DNA of 64,000 bases from Effrenium voratum (GCA_963377175.1 CAUJNA010000836.1:66031-130030); one strand, 5' to 3'; counted from the stretch's first letter, positions 35,932 to 44,677 are shown. Numbers and translations: made by a program. The notes: a model not told the origin generated them from the letters alone.

Positions 35932-37962
35932 ATGTACACCCCCGCCTATGCTGGTGCCGCGGTTGCAGAGGCTAAGGCGAAGGCGAAGGCATCCATGGCG
36001 AAGTACCTGGCAAGCCTTGTGAAAAAGGAGGAAGAAGGTTGGACCGTCCTGGCGGCTGAGGTCCCTCAGGCACCGGACGAACGGTTCTTCTCCAGCGCCG
36101 ACGAGCTGGAGCAAGCCCCACTCATCCCAGCCAAGCGTAAGGCCGAGGACGAGCTGATGGCGGACTCCCCTGGGGTGGCGCAGGTGCCGAAGGCCCTGAC
36201 ACGCCCCCCAGGGGCGTTCCTGGAGCTTCTCGACCCTCCAGAGCCGGATGTTCCCATGGAGGAACTCCTGGCGGAAGACGAGGAGGAGCCCCCGATGGAG
36301 GAACCCCTGGCGGAAGATGAGGTGGACCCCCCGATGTCCGACACCAAGTGGCAGGGACGCCAGGACCTTATGGAAAAGGCCAGGGCGCAGGTGTCCTCGG
36401 AGGGGGATGAGGACCCCGCAGCCCCCCCGCCAGGGGGAAGCGTCTTCACCAAGGCCCTCAAAGTCTCTGAGGGCCTTTACCAATTCAGTGCGGACCAGAT
36501 GGCGGGCGACTTCCCGTGTTTTGATGGGACCACGGCCGCCAGGCTCCGACGACTGCAGGCCAAGGATGTCCAGCGGCTCTTGAGAGGCTTTGAGGGCCCC
36601 CAACTCAAGCAGGGGGGCCTGGAGCGCGTGGTGGAGGCGTTCTACATCGCCAAGATGAAGTATGAGCATGAGGCCCTGCTCAGCACCCCGGGACAGAAGG
36701 TTGGCAAGCGCGCTGGCCTGGGGTATGGGGGCCTTGAGAACCGCCCCCTGGGTAAGGAGCCCACATCCTGGATCTGCCCCTGCTGCACCATGCCCTGGGT
36801 GAAGAAGGGCGCCAGGAAGTGTATGGGGTGCGGCAAAAAGACGGAGCCCATCGACACGGCGTCCAACTTGGCCACCCTGGAAATGGCGGGCACGCACTGG
36901 CAGCTGACAGTGGATGACCAGGGCAATGCGGTCTGGACGGCGGCCCGGTCCGCAGGTGCCGATGGCCCTGACACGGACCGGGCCCGCGACCTCAAGCTCA
37001 GCGCCTCGGTGGATGTCAGCGAGCTGGCCACCGACCCAATGGCATGCGAGAACCTGGACCAGGCCAGCTTCTCGGATTTTGTCCCCTCCTCGGTCCGGGC
37101 GGTGATCAGGAACTGCCCCATGGAGCTGGACGAGGATTTCCTGACGGCCCCAATGGGGGAAAGGCCCCCGTTGCCGGGCGACAAGGAAGAGGGCCAGGAG
37201 TGCAGGGCCTTCCACCCGTCGGCAGTGAAGGCCTTCAAAATCCAGACCCGGCTCAACGCCACCACCATCGCCCAGGAAGAGGCAAAGAAGGCAGACCAGG
37301 TGGCAGCGGTGGAGCGATCTGCGGCGGTCCTCCACGAGCTCCAAGGAGGGGCCATCGATGGAGGAGGCGATGGGGGACAACTCCTCAAGAATTTGGACTT
37401 GGACCTTTTCCGCGAGAAACTGCTGGATAAGCTGGGCGCGGACTGGGGGAGGCCCACACTGGAGCTCCTCCAGGCCCAGACCACTGCGGAAGAGGCGAAG
37501 GCAAAGCACCAGGCCAGACAAGCGAAGGGCGCCCTCGAGACCAGAATGCTCGAGCCCATCAAGCCTCCATTCAGTGCGTGGCCTAGCGAGGTCCGAGTTG
37601 CCATTGAGACAGGGGTCTTTGAGCCGACCACGGCATGGAGGGATTTCAGCATGGACGACCTCACGTCCCTCACGGACTCCTACCTCGAAGCCAAGGCGGT
37701 CATCTCGCTGGGTAGGAACCCCTTTCCGGGGCCCTCCTGGCAGATCTGCCGGATCTGGCGGGGATCCCCATTCCAAAGGCGGGGGGCTCTGGTGCGGCGC
37801 GCCCAGGTGCCGAGGGCCCTGACAGGCAGCCCACCATCCCCCCAGCTTCGGGCTCTGGTGCGACGAGCTCAGGTGCCGAGGGCCCTGACAAGCCGTCCGC
37901 CACCCCGGGGGGCCTGGACACCCAGGACCCGGAGGTGCAGCTCGCGGTCCTGCGCTGGATGA
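35932..37962 (+). CDS. Retroelement ORF1, N-terminal part, zinc-ribbon protein
   Basis: First in-frame ATG after the leader repeat. The protein is acidic and low-complexity at the N-terminus (repeated PMEEPLAEDE-type text, residues about 95-135). It has a zinc ribbon W-x-C-x2-C-x11-C-x2-C at residues about 280-303, like RanBP2-type fingers, and a charged C-terminal half. I recognise no catalytic domain; by position it may be a gag-like or nucleic-acid-binding protein of the tyrosine-recombinase element. Two microrepeat copies are inside (36181, 36953). After about 37731 the frame turns Arg/Pro-rich, while the +0 frame becomes protein-like, so a one-base loss in the GGGG run at 37728-37731 probably splits a protein of about 1,170 aa. 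A long antisense frame here is a composition shadow. Confidence 0.75.
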   Translation: MYTPAYAGAAVAEAKAKAKASMAKYLASLVKKEEEGWTVLAAEVPQAPDERFFSSADELEQAPLIPAKRKAEDELMADSPGVAQVPKALTRPPGAFLELLDPPEPDVPMEELLAEDEEEPPMEEPLAEDEVDPPMSDTKWQGRQDLMEKARAQVSSEGDEDPAAPPPGGSVFTKALKVSEGLYQFSADQMAGDFPCFDGTTAARLRRLQAKDVQRLLRGFEGPQLKQGGLERVVEAFYIAKMKYEHEALLSTPGQKVGKRAGLGYGGLENRPLGKEPTSWICPCCTMPWVKKGARKCMGCGKKTEPIDTASNLATLEMAGTHWQLTVDDQGNAVWTAARSAGADGPDTDRARDLKLSASVDVSELATDPMACENLDQASFSDFVPSSVRAVIRNCPMELDEDFLTAPMGERPPLPGDKEEGQECRAFHPSAVKAFKIQTRLNATTIAQEEAKKADQVAAVERSAAVLHELQGGAIDGGGDGGQLLKNLDLDLFREKLLDKLGADWGRPTLELLQAQTTAEEAKAKHQARQAKGALETRMLEPIKPPFSAWPSEVRVAIETGVFEPTTAWRDFSMDDLTSLTDSYLEAKAVISLGRNPFPGPSWQICRIWRGSPFQRRGALVRRAQVPRALTGSPPSPQLRALVRRAQVPRALTSRPPPRGAWTPRTRRCSSRSCAG

Positions 37963-39449
37963 TGAGCAAGCGTGTCGGAGAGGTCCGCATCTTTGCGGGC
38001 CGCTGGGTCCGACGACCGGGGCCCGTACACGTCCCGGACTGGGCCAACAACCTCACCAAGGTGAATCCGGAGGCGCTGGAAAAGGGTACGCATCCCAGGA
38101 ACCACCAGGCGGGTGGACTCCCATGGGCCAGGTACTCCGTTGAGGAGCTGAACCAGCAGGCCAAGGCGGGGGACCGACCATACCCCGAGGACCTGCGATC
38201 CATCTTCTGGGCGGCCCCCCACGATCCGGAGGAGGACTTCCACTGGGCGCGCCAGATCTCGTCCTGGACACTCCCAGGCTTGCTGGGGATGTTTGGTCAC
38301 AGCTTCACTCTGCGCCAGCTCTGGGGAGTCTGGGAGTCTCTGCCATTGCTTCAGGGCCCTAGACAGCGGGGCCCGAAGAACAAGGCCCAGAATCAGATCC
38401 GCCTGGAAGGCTGGGAGACCCTGAAGGAAGATGCTCGGTGCTTCCTGAAGGAGGAGGGCCTTCCGCTTCCGCAGACAGGACCGGAGTGGCGCCTGGTCTA
38501 CCGGGCCATGGGCAAGGTCCTTGCGGCCCGGGCCTTCCTCACGGACACCCCGGCGGAGGTAATGCAGCTCCCGGTCCAGGACGTGGCGGACTCCAAGGAA
38601 CAGATGATCCTCCGGGCGGTATGTGATGAGCGCATATCGGTCCCGGTGGAGAGTCTCCAGCAGTTCCCAGAGGTGTACCAGGCCCTCATGGACCGCATTG
38701 GAGGCCCGGGGGCCCTGGCGGAGGTGAAAGTCAACTGGCGCTGCAACACGAAGCAGTGGTGGGTCGGCGCAGTCCCCGACTCAGTGGCCCCCTCCATCTA
38801 CCGCAAGCTTGGCTACACCAACGACATGATCAAGCTGATGGGCCTGGACCCCTCCGCCCCCGGGTGCCGGACAGGTGCCGATGGCCCTGACATCCGCCCC
38901 AGGGGAGGAGAGGGCGATGAGGGGATCGTCTACCCCCCCATCACATCGGACAACGTCCACGGCGTGGTGGGCAAGGAGTACAAGAAGAAGAACTTCTCGG
39001 CAGAGACGAAGCACGTCTTCTGGGCGCACATGGAGTGCGGCCTGGTTCTGAGCTCAGTCACCCCATGGGAGCTCATCCCCAAGACGAAGGGGGAAACCCG
39101 GGGGGGCTATATGTGCAAGTACTGCAAGGGGTACTGGCGCGCCGGGGGAGGGGGCACTCGCCTCCTCCAGATCCGGGCCGGCAAGGCCATCCTTCAGCTG
39201 GTGCTGGACGAGCCGCCCGATGGACTGTACAACCGCTGGGTCAAGGAACGGCTGGAGTTCTACCGCCGGGTAGAGCCGTCTGCCCCGCTGCGGGATGTCT
39301 CCGTGGTGGACCAGAAAGTCCCACGATTTAGGTTCAGCCACGTCACCCAGACCGGCCATGTCTCAGATGCCATCTGGGAGCTGATTCTCCGGAACCCGGA
39401 GGCGGCGGCGCTCAAGCGCATTGACGACATTGCCAAGGGGGCCGTGTGA
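37716..39449 (+). CDS. Retroelement ORF1, C-terminal part
   Basis: This frame opens after a stop at 37713. It starts with Ser/Gly/Pro linkers holding two GAEGPD microrepeats (37804, 37870), then a folded-looking region from about 37935 (DPEVQLAVLRWMMSKRVG) to the TGA at 39447-39449. It has no convincing start of its own, which supports the frameshift reading with 35932-37962. A CxxC pair (MCKYCKGYW, about 39110) may be half of a zinc site. One further GADGPD copy is at 38872. No homologous family is recognised. Confidence 0.7.
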   Translation, partial: EPLSGALLADLPDLAGIPIPKAGGSGAARPGAEGPDRQPTIPPASGSGATSSGAEGPDKPSATPGGLDTQDPEVQLAVLRWMMSKRVGEVRIFAGRWVRRPGPVHVPDWANNLTKVNPEALEKGTHPRNHQAGGLPWARYSVEELNQQAKAGDRPYPEDLRSIFWAAPHDPEEDFHWARQISSWTLPGLLGMFGHSFTLRQLWGVWESLPLLQGPRQRGPKNKAQNQIRLEGWETLKEDARCFLKEEGLPLPQTGPEWRLVYRAMGKVLAARAFLTDTPAEVMQLPVQDVADSKEQMILRAVCDERISVPVESLQQFPEVYQALMDRIGGPGALAEVKVNWRCNTKQWWVGAVPDSVAPSIYRKLGYTNDMIKLMGLDPSAPGCRTGADGPDIRPRGGEGDEGIVYPPITSDNVHGVVGKEYKKKNFSAETKHVFWAHMECGLVLSSVTPWELIPKTKGETRGGYMCKYCKGYWRAGGGGTRLLQIRAGKAILQLVLDEPPDGLYNRWVKERLEFYRRVEPSAPLRDVSVVDQKVPRFRFSHVTQTGHVSDAIWELILRNPEAAALKRIDDIAKGAV

Positions 39450-39882
39450 TCATGCAACACTGCGGCCATCCGGAACGGAATTGCAGGGCACCCCGGGGGA
39501 GGACAGCTGCCGATGGCGCTGATATCCCCCCCGGGCACAGCACAGGCCTTGGCCTGCACCAGGCGAGAAAAAGGGGCGCGCTTGGGCTGGTCCGGAGTGC
39601 GCCTGTGGAGGCTCCCCTGGGTCCCCCCCCCCCCCCGTTTTCGGGTTTGGCTTTCCGGGGTTTTTGGGGCCGCCCGGGTTTCACTTTCCGGAGTGGATGT
39701 GGGCCTCCAACGTCCGGCTTCGCGAAAAGACCCCGGACCCGTCCAAGAAGCGATCTGCCGCATGCATTGAGTGAAAGAGAGACCCGGAAGAGGACTTGGG
39801 GCCCCCCGGGGCCTTTTCCCGGGTCTCTCTTTTGAAGTGCGTGCAAGGCGCCTTGAGATTTGGCTCCGGGCTCGAGTGGATC
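39450..39882. other. Spacer between ORF1 and recombinase, with strong hairpin
   Basis: It contains a variant microrepeat (39504-39525), a C-homopolymer (about 39626-39637) and a perfect 14-bp inverted repeat, AAAGAGAGACCCGG at 39774-39787 with its complement at 39819-39832; the loop is itself GC-palindromic. The hairpin ends 50 bases before the recombinase ATG at 39883. Confidence 0.75.
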
Positions 39883-42063
39883 ATGATGATGTGGAGGCCC
39901 CGCCTCCCTTCCCCGTTTGGAACGACCTTCCTAGGGGTCCCAACCGCGGTCCAGTTGATTTTGCATGACCTTGGATTTGCACCAGTGCAGTCGGACGGGG
40001 AAATCCTCGTGGCGTGCTGCCTGGAATGGGTCAAAAAGGACCAGGTTGCCAACCCGGATGCGGTGGTCTTCGACCCGCGACCGTGGACACGAATCGTGGG
40101 GATGGCACCCGACGATGACCACGTCCTGGTGGCCTCGGACACCTACAACTTGATCCTCGCAAGGATACTCGGCTCCCAACCACAACCGCTGGAGGAGGCG
40201 GATTTGGAGCTCGGTACCAAGACCCTGCAGCAACTTCTGTTTCGTGCGGCAGGCGCTAGACAATCGTACACCTATTCTCCACTGGAAATGGAACAGGCCA
40301 TCCGGGACCGTGAGGAGTGGATCCTCTCCGGATCGATTGAGGCCCCGGATGTCCTGGCAGTGGCCAACAAGTGGCGGCATTGGAAACCAGGGAAGATCAA
40401 AACCCAACTGCCGACATCCCAACGAGCGTTGGAACAGCACTTGAGGGCCAGGTGGCTGGAACGCCTCCTGGGCTACTTCATTCCCTTCCGCCACCAGATC
40501 CCCTACATGCACCAGGTGATGGGGGCCAAGGAGCTGGAGGAGTTTGGCCACCTGTTCGGAGATGCCCGTTTCCGGACCATCCGTGCACATTGCTTGGCCT
40601 ATGAGGGCATGCGCAAGATCGGCTTCCAGAACCTCCCCTGGACGGCCGGGGACGTACGGCACCTCATGAACCAGGCGGTCACGCTGGAGGTCACCCCGGC
40701 GAAGCTCCAGAAGTGGTGGGGCACTCTAAAGTGGCTCTCCATTAAACTCGGCATGCTCAACGTTGACGAACACAAACAGCTCCTGGCAAAGCGAAAAGCC
40801 ATCCAAGAGACATTGGTGGACACCCAGGTCAAACCACAGCGTAAAGCGGTGGTTCCGACCCGGGCGATTGTTTGGGCCCTGGAACAAGGGGCGGAAGGGG
40901 GCCCCTCGGAGAACCAGGTCCCGGAGTTGACCAAAGCAGTGGACAGGTACATTCTGGCGATGGCCAGGTTCAACCTAGCCTGCAGTGCGCGCTTCAACGA
41001 CGTGCAGCACACCTCGCCGCAGACGGTCAGGTCCACGAGCAACACCCTGGAGCTGCTCGCCTGGCAGACAAAGACCACGTCGGCAGTGGCCATCAAACGG
41101 AACCCGGTCCCGCTCATCGCCCCATTATTCTCTTTCTCGGGAGCCAGATGGTGGATCCCCTTGGAAAAGTGGTGGAAGAGATTCAGGGCCTCGGAGGAGT
41201 TTCGCGAGATGGACTACCTGATCCCCACGATCAATAAGGACAGGACGGGTTTCATCCCCCGCCCAGGCACCCCAGACAGGTCCCTGAGGTGGCTCAAAGA
41301 CGCCCTGGGGAAGCAGGGCGCGCCAGCCAAGGATGTGGCGGAACTATCGTGGTACTCCTTTCGGGTCTTCATGCCGGATTGTGCATTCCAGGCTCACATA
41401 CCGAGGGACCAACGCCAGTACCTGGGGAACTGGTTCAAGGAATCCACGGCGGATGTTTACACCCGGGAGAAGCGACACGTGGTGTGCTCCATCTGGGACC
41501 AGGTTCTCCAGAAGCTCCCGTCCATGCAACTCGAGGCAGGAAGGGCGGTCCGAGTCGACCTCGGACATGAGGACTGGGCGGACAGGGTGGAGTGCCCTGC
41601 CTCACCAAAGGCCTTGTTCAAGGAAGTCCCGGACACACCGCCCTCACATGCCAGCTGGGATGTGATCCCCGCCGACAAGCCGACCATCACCAAGGTGGCT
41701 GCAGATGAGGTGCCCCCGCCTCGGGGTCCACTGACGGTGATTGCCACCACGGCCCGAAAGGGTCCCACCAAAGCCTACAGCATGCACCTACTGGACACGG
41801 ATGGCGTCACAGTGGGGTGTGGCTGGAGGCCGGGGCCGCCCAAGATCTCGGAGCTGGCGGAGCAGGACTTCCATGCTGAACCGGAGATGTACCTAGGATG
41901 CACCAGATGCTTCCGGCATTTCACCTTCCCGAACACGTGGATGGCCGTGGAGCCCTATGCAGCGCAGGACTCCGAGGCCTCCATCTCCCTCTCCTCGGAC
42001 ACTGACGAGAGTGTGGACACTCAGTCTGACAAGGAAGCGATCGTCCTCCCGGAAATTGAGTGA
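39883..42063 (+). CDS. Tyrosine recombinase of a dinoflagellate retroelement
   Basis: About 726 aa from the first ATG; the frame is open upstream to 39796 without an ATG. The catalytic core has the tyrosine-recombinase order. Arg-I is in SARFNDVQ (residue about 370). The second Arg is in WYSFRVFMPD (about 494), with Tyr where most members have the His of HxxR. LGNW stands at the His/Trp site (about 517). The likely nucleophile is Tyr about 526 in STADVYTREKR. Such enzymes cut and rejoin DNA through a 3'-phosphotyrosine and integrate DIRS, PAT, Ngaro or Crypton elements. A C-terminal tail has a CxxC pair (LGCTRCFRHF) and ends acidic and Ser-rich. The frame is intact over its whole length, so this may be a young copy. 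Confidence 0.85.
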   Translation: MMMWRPRLPSPFGTTFLGVPTAVQLILHDLGFAPVQSDGEILVACCLEWVKKDQVANPDAVVFDPRPWTRIVGMAPDDDHVLVASDTYNLILARILGSQPQPLEEADLELGTKTLQQLLFRAAGARQSYTYSPLEMEQAIRDREEWILSGSIEAPDVLAVANKWRHWKPGKIKTQLPTSQRALEQHLRARWLERLLGYFIPFRHQIPYMHQVMGAKELEEFGHLFGDARFRTIRAHCLAYEGMRKIGFQNLPWTAGDVRHLMNQAVTLEVTPAKLQKWWGTLKWLSIKLGMLNVDEHKQLLAKRKAIQETLVDTQVKPQRKAVVPTRAIVWALEQGAEGGPSENQVPELTKAVDRYILAMARFNLACSARFNDVQHTSPQTVRSTSNTLELLAWQTKTTSAVAIKRNPVPLIAPLFSFSGARWWIPLEKWWKRFRASEEFREMDYLIPTINKDRTGFIPRPGTPDRSLRWLKDALGKQGAPAKDVAELSWYSFRVFMPDCAFQAHIPRDQRQYLGNWFKESTADVYTREKRHVVCSIWDQVLQKLPSMQLEAGRAVRVDLGHEDWADRVECPASPKALFKEVPDTPPSHASWDVIPADKPTITKVAADEVPPPRGPLTVIATTARKGPTKAYSMHLLDTDGVTVGCGWRPGPPKISELAEQDFHAEPEMYLGCTRCFRHFTFPNTWMAVEPYAAQDSEASISLSSDTDESVDTQSDKEAIVLPEIE

Positions 42064-42483
42064 GGGGGGATAGAGCAGGTGCCGAGGGCCCTGACACTCT
42101 CCCCCCCCGTGCCTCCAGGGAAGGCGGCAGGGGGAGGGCGCAGGTGCCGAGGGCCCTGAGACGCTCTCCCAGGCACCCCCCAGGGTCCGCAGCAGGGCAG
42201 CTGCACGCACAGGTGCCGAGGGCCCTGAGATGCGACAGCGGGACCCCACGGCATATGGGGAAGGAGGACCCCCCCAACGACCAGCTCGTCCGTTGGTATT
42301 GGCAGCTGATGCGATCCGTCCGTTGGGAGTGGCATCAATCCTACTCCCATCAGCTGCTGAGGGGAGCTGCCCAGTGGAACTGGGCAATCCTCCCATTTTG
42401 GCACTAACCCTTATGCGGCAATAAAGGAGGCACCGTTTTGCGAATAAGGCCTCAGTAGCACCTGAGTGGTGCTTCAAAGAGTC
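42064..42483. other. 3' spacer of recombinase unit: microrepeats and hairpins
   Basis: Three microrepeat copies (42076, 42141, 42210) lie after the stop codon in two different registers. Two small hairpins follow: TGCCCAGT-GGA-ACTGGGCA (42368-42386) and AGCACC/GGTGCT (about 42449-42464 region). A polyadenylation-like AATAAA lies at about 42420-42425. The second leader repeat begins immediately after, at 42484. Confidence 0.65.
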
Positions 42484-42596
42484 TGGGCTAAAGTGTTAAC
42501 CGTAGGTGGTCGCTTGTCTTGACTCTTTGTAAGTATCCACTTGGGCCACCATTTTGGCTCAAGTGGACACTTCCCTTTTGTCTTGGAATCTGAAAT
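42484..42596 (+). promoter_or_regulatory. 113-bp leader repeat with split spliced-leader relic, copy 2
   Basis: Identical to 35794-35906 and offset by 6,690 bases. The leader parts are at 42499-42505 and 42549-42563. The gag/CCCH reading frame opens directly behind it. Confidence 0.85.
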
Positions 42597-43958
42597 CCCG
42601 CCCACCCACACCATGGCGGTGCCGCCGATGAGTTGGTGGCACCACCACAGTTGGTGGCACCACCACAGGAGATTACCGAAGTGTATGCGAACGCAGTGGC
42701 CAAGCTCCACAAGACCGCCAGGAACCTCATGGTCCTCAAGGGCATCCCGTGGTTCATCCAAGCGACGCTGTCGGATGAGGGCTTTGTCTCGATGGAGGAC
42801 CTCGCGACCCGGTGGGACTCGCCCGACCGGGCAAGGGAGACGGCGCCGAGGGAGTTGGGCTTCGCCCCCAACAACAACCACTACACGGATGTGACCTCCC
42901 GGCTGATCGCGGCCCGTATGTTCCAGGTGGTTCACGCGGCTCAACGATCCATGGGAGTGGGGGCACATGCAACATCGGGACCCGGGCCGCACACGCCCGG
43001 GGACACTGCCCCGAATCTCACGGTCTCGTGCGAACGGGGGCAGCTGGAGAGGGTTTGGGAGGAGAAGACCAAACTCACCAAACCCAAGTTGGCCCTGCAA
43101 GGAAGCGACCAGCTGATGAAGCGCCAGTTCAAGCTCTGCGCTGGAGGCGAGATCGGCTTCATCCCCATGAAATACCTGGTAAGCGCACTCCCGGAACCAG
43201 GAGAACGGCCATGGAAGACCGCCAAGAAGACCACGGTCGATGGCTGGGACCGGGAGGACGAGGTGGAAGAGCGGGGCGAGCCGAAAACTCGCCACCAGCT
43301 CGAGAGGATGCACGCGGTGTTCCGGAACACCCTCCTCATGTGCGTCCTATCGTTTCCACAGTTCGGCCAGTTCGACATCACCCGAGAGGACCTGGAGAGC
43401 TGGTACGAGTGGTTCTATGGGGAGGACATCGGGGGCCGTTTTCCCCCTCCCGAGGACCACGTCCTGGCAATTGCCGAACGCAATGCATGGCGGAAGATTC
43501 ACGAGCAGATGCATGAGGGCAGCACCCTCAAGGCGGCCATGCTGTCGGTAAGGCAGGACACATTGTTTTGGACACGTGAGGTCTATGAGAAGATCAGGAC
43601 CTTCTCCAGGGGCCGCCCACAGACCAGGACATCCATGGACTACGCACCACCCCAGAAGGGCAAGAACAAGTCCAGGGGCAAGGGGAAGTCCAGGGGCAAG
43701 CCTGGGAGCAAAGGGAAAGGTAAGCCCCCCCAGCCGAACAATCAGGCCTCCAGGGGCAGTAACAAGCAGGCGGCCACCGATCCGAAAGGGAACCAGTTCT
43801 GTAACAACTGGATGCGAGGGCGCTGCCCGGGCAACTGCGGACGCACGCACAAGTGCAACCTCATCCTGGCGACGGGCCGCATCTGCCTGGGACTGCCCGG
43901 GTTGACTAGGGGCTCGGACCCCGACCCCCCGGGAGGCCTCAGGTGCCGAGGGCCCTGA
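42594..43958 (+). CDS. Gag-like protein with CCCH zinc finger
   Basis: The frame is open from just behind the leader repeat. It has no ATG in frame near its start; the nearest ATG (42613) is in another frame. A mostly helical region is followed by a Lys/Arg/Gly-rich stretch (KGKNKSRGKGKSRGK, about 43660-43700) and a zinc finger C-x7-C-x3-C-x3-H (FCNNWMRGRC...GRTH, about 43795-43850), typical of nucleic-acid-binding gag proteins. An 18-bp tandem duplication (42632-42667) encodes LVAPPQ twice. The frame runs into a microrepeat and stops. The +1 frame, open from 43906, carries on with the methyltransferase-like segment, so a 1-nt change in the C-run at 43925-43930 probably separates parts of one polyprotein. 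Confidence 0.75.
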   Translation, partial: NPAHPHHGGAADELVAPPQLVAPPQEITEVYANAVAKLHKTARNLMVLKGIPWFIQATLSDEGFVSMEDLATRWDSPDRARETAPRELGFAPNNNHYTDVTSRLIAARMFQVVHAAQRSMGVGAHATSGPGPHTPGDTAPNLTVSCERGQLERVWEEKTKLTKPKLALQGSDQLMKRQFKLCAGGEIGFIPMKYLVSALPEPGERPWKTAKKTTVDGWDREDEVEERGEPKTRHQLERMHAVFRNTLLMCVLSFPQFGQFDITREDLESWYEWFYGEDIGGRFPPPEDHVLAIAERNAWRKIHEQMHEGSTLKAAMLSVRQDTLFWTREVYEKIRTFSRGRPQTRTSMDYAPPQKGKNKSRGKGKSRGKPGSKGKGKPPQPNNQASRGSNKQAATDPKGNQFCNNWMRGRCPGNCGRTHKCNLILATGRICLGLPGLTRGSDPDPPGGLRCRGP

Positions 43959-44677
43959 TAGGGCTCGGGGGGGCGAGAGGGGGCGAAAACGCCCCAAGCA
44001 GGCACATGAGCCCCCTCCTGCAGGTGCCGAGGGCCCTGACACAGGGGGGGGACAGGCCAGGCGGCGGCCCTCCTCGGCGGAACAAGGATGGGGACGACAG
44101 AACCAGCGTGCACAACACTCTAGCTGGGGTCAGAACAACCACACAGCTGACACAACGGCAACGCCGCGGCCCCGTGCCACAGGTGCCGAGGGCCCTGAGA
44201 TGGCAGGGGCGGGACGGTTCCCCGCAGGTGCCAAGGGCCCTGACACGGGGGGCCGCGCCCAGCAGGCCCGAGTGCCGGACAACTGGCAGCACACCGCAAC
44301 GCCGAGGAACACGCCCAGGAGGCAGCCGGTCCCACTTCCGGCGCCCAACATCATCACGCAGGACCCGGTGGTTTTTCATAAGAGTTCTGTTGGGCTGAAT
44401 GAAGGGGGCCAACGCTTTTCCGCTACCCCCCTGACAAGTCCCACGGAGCTGTCACCGGGAGGGGACACCTTCCCGTGGATGGAGAACATCCCGGAGCGCC
44501 TGGCACAGCGGCTGAGATGGACACAGGGCACATCGCCCAAAGTTCCATCCAGTGGGCCCATCATTGTCCTGCTCTATGCAGGCAAGGAAGACCCAACTTC
44601 CTTAGACAGCTGTCTTCATGCCAACTACCCGCACCTCTCCAGCATGGTGGTGGCAGTAGACATCCTACGATCCGGAC
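43906..44677 (+). CDS. Methyltransferase-like segment of retroelement, cut by gap
   Basis: The frame is open from 43906 into the gap. Its first part is a disordered linker holding four in-register microrepeats (GAEGPD, GAEGPD, GAEGPE, GAKGPD). From about 44560 it reads IIVLLYAGKEDPTSLDSCL, then VVAVDILRSG. This resembles the opening Rossmann strands of a methyltransferase-like domain; DIRS-type elements carry such a domain, but here the assignment rests on a short stretch. The scaffold gap removes the remainder, and with it any reverse transcriptase that might follow. Confidence 0.5.

Larger units (their letters stand above)
36181..44246 (+). repeat. Dispersed 19-22 nt microrepeat family, 13 copies
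   Basis: Core CAGGTGCCGAGGGCCCTGA. Copies start at 36181, 36953, 37804, 37870, 38872, 39504 (diverged), 42076, 42141, 42210, 43940, 44021, 44180 and 44225, all on the plus strand. The unit can form an imperfect hairpin (CAGG..CC/GG..CCTG). In coding DNA eight copies read GA(E/D/K)GP(D/E), one reads QVPKAL, and three lie in untranslated sequence. I saw none outside this element. Confidence 0.9.

Noticed and set aside
35869..37776. A 635-codon minus-strand open frame and a 343-codon one (36642-37673)
   Set aside because: Composition shadows of the GC-rich ORF1 on the plus strand; no family features, and low-information text rich in Ser, Arg and Gly.
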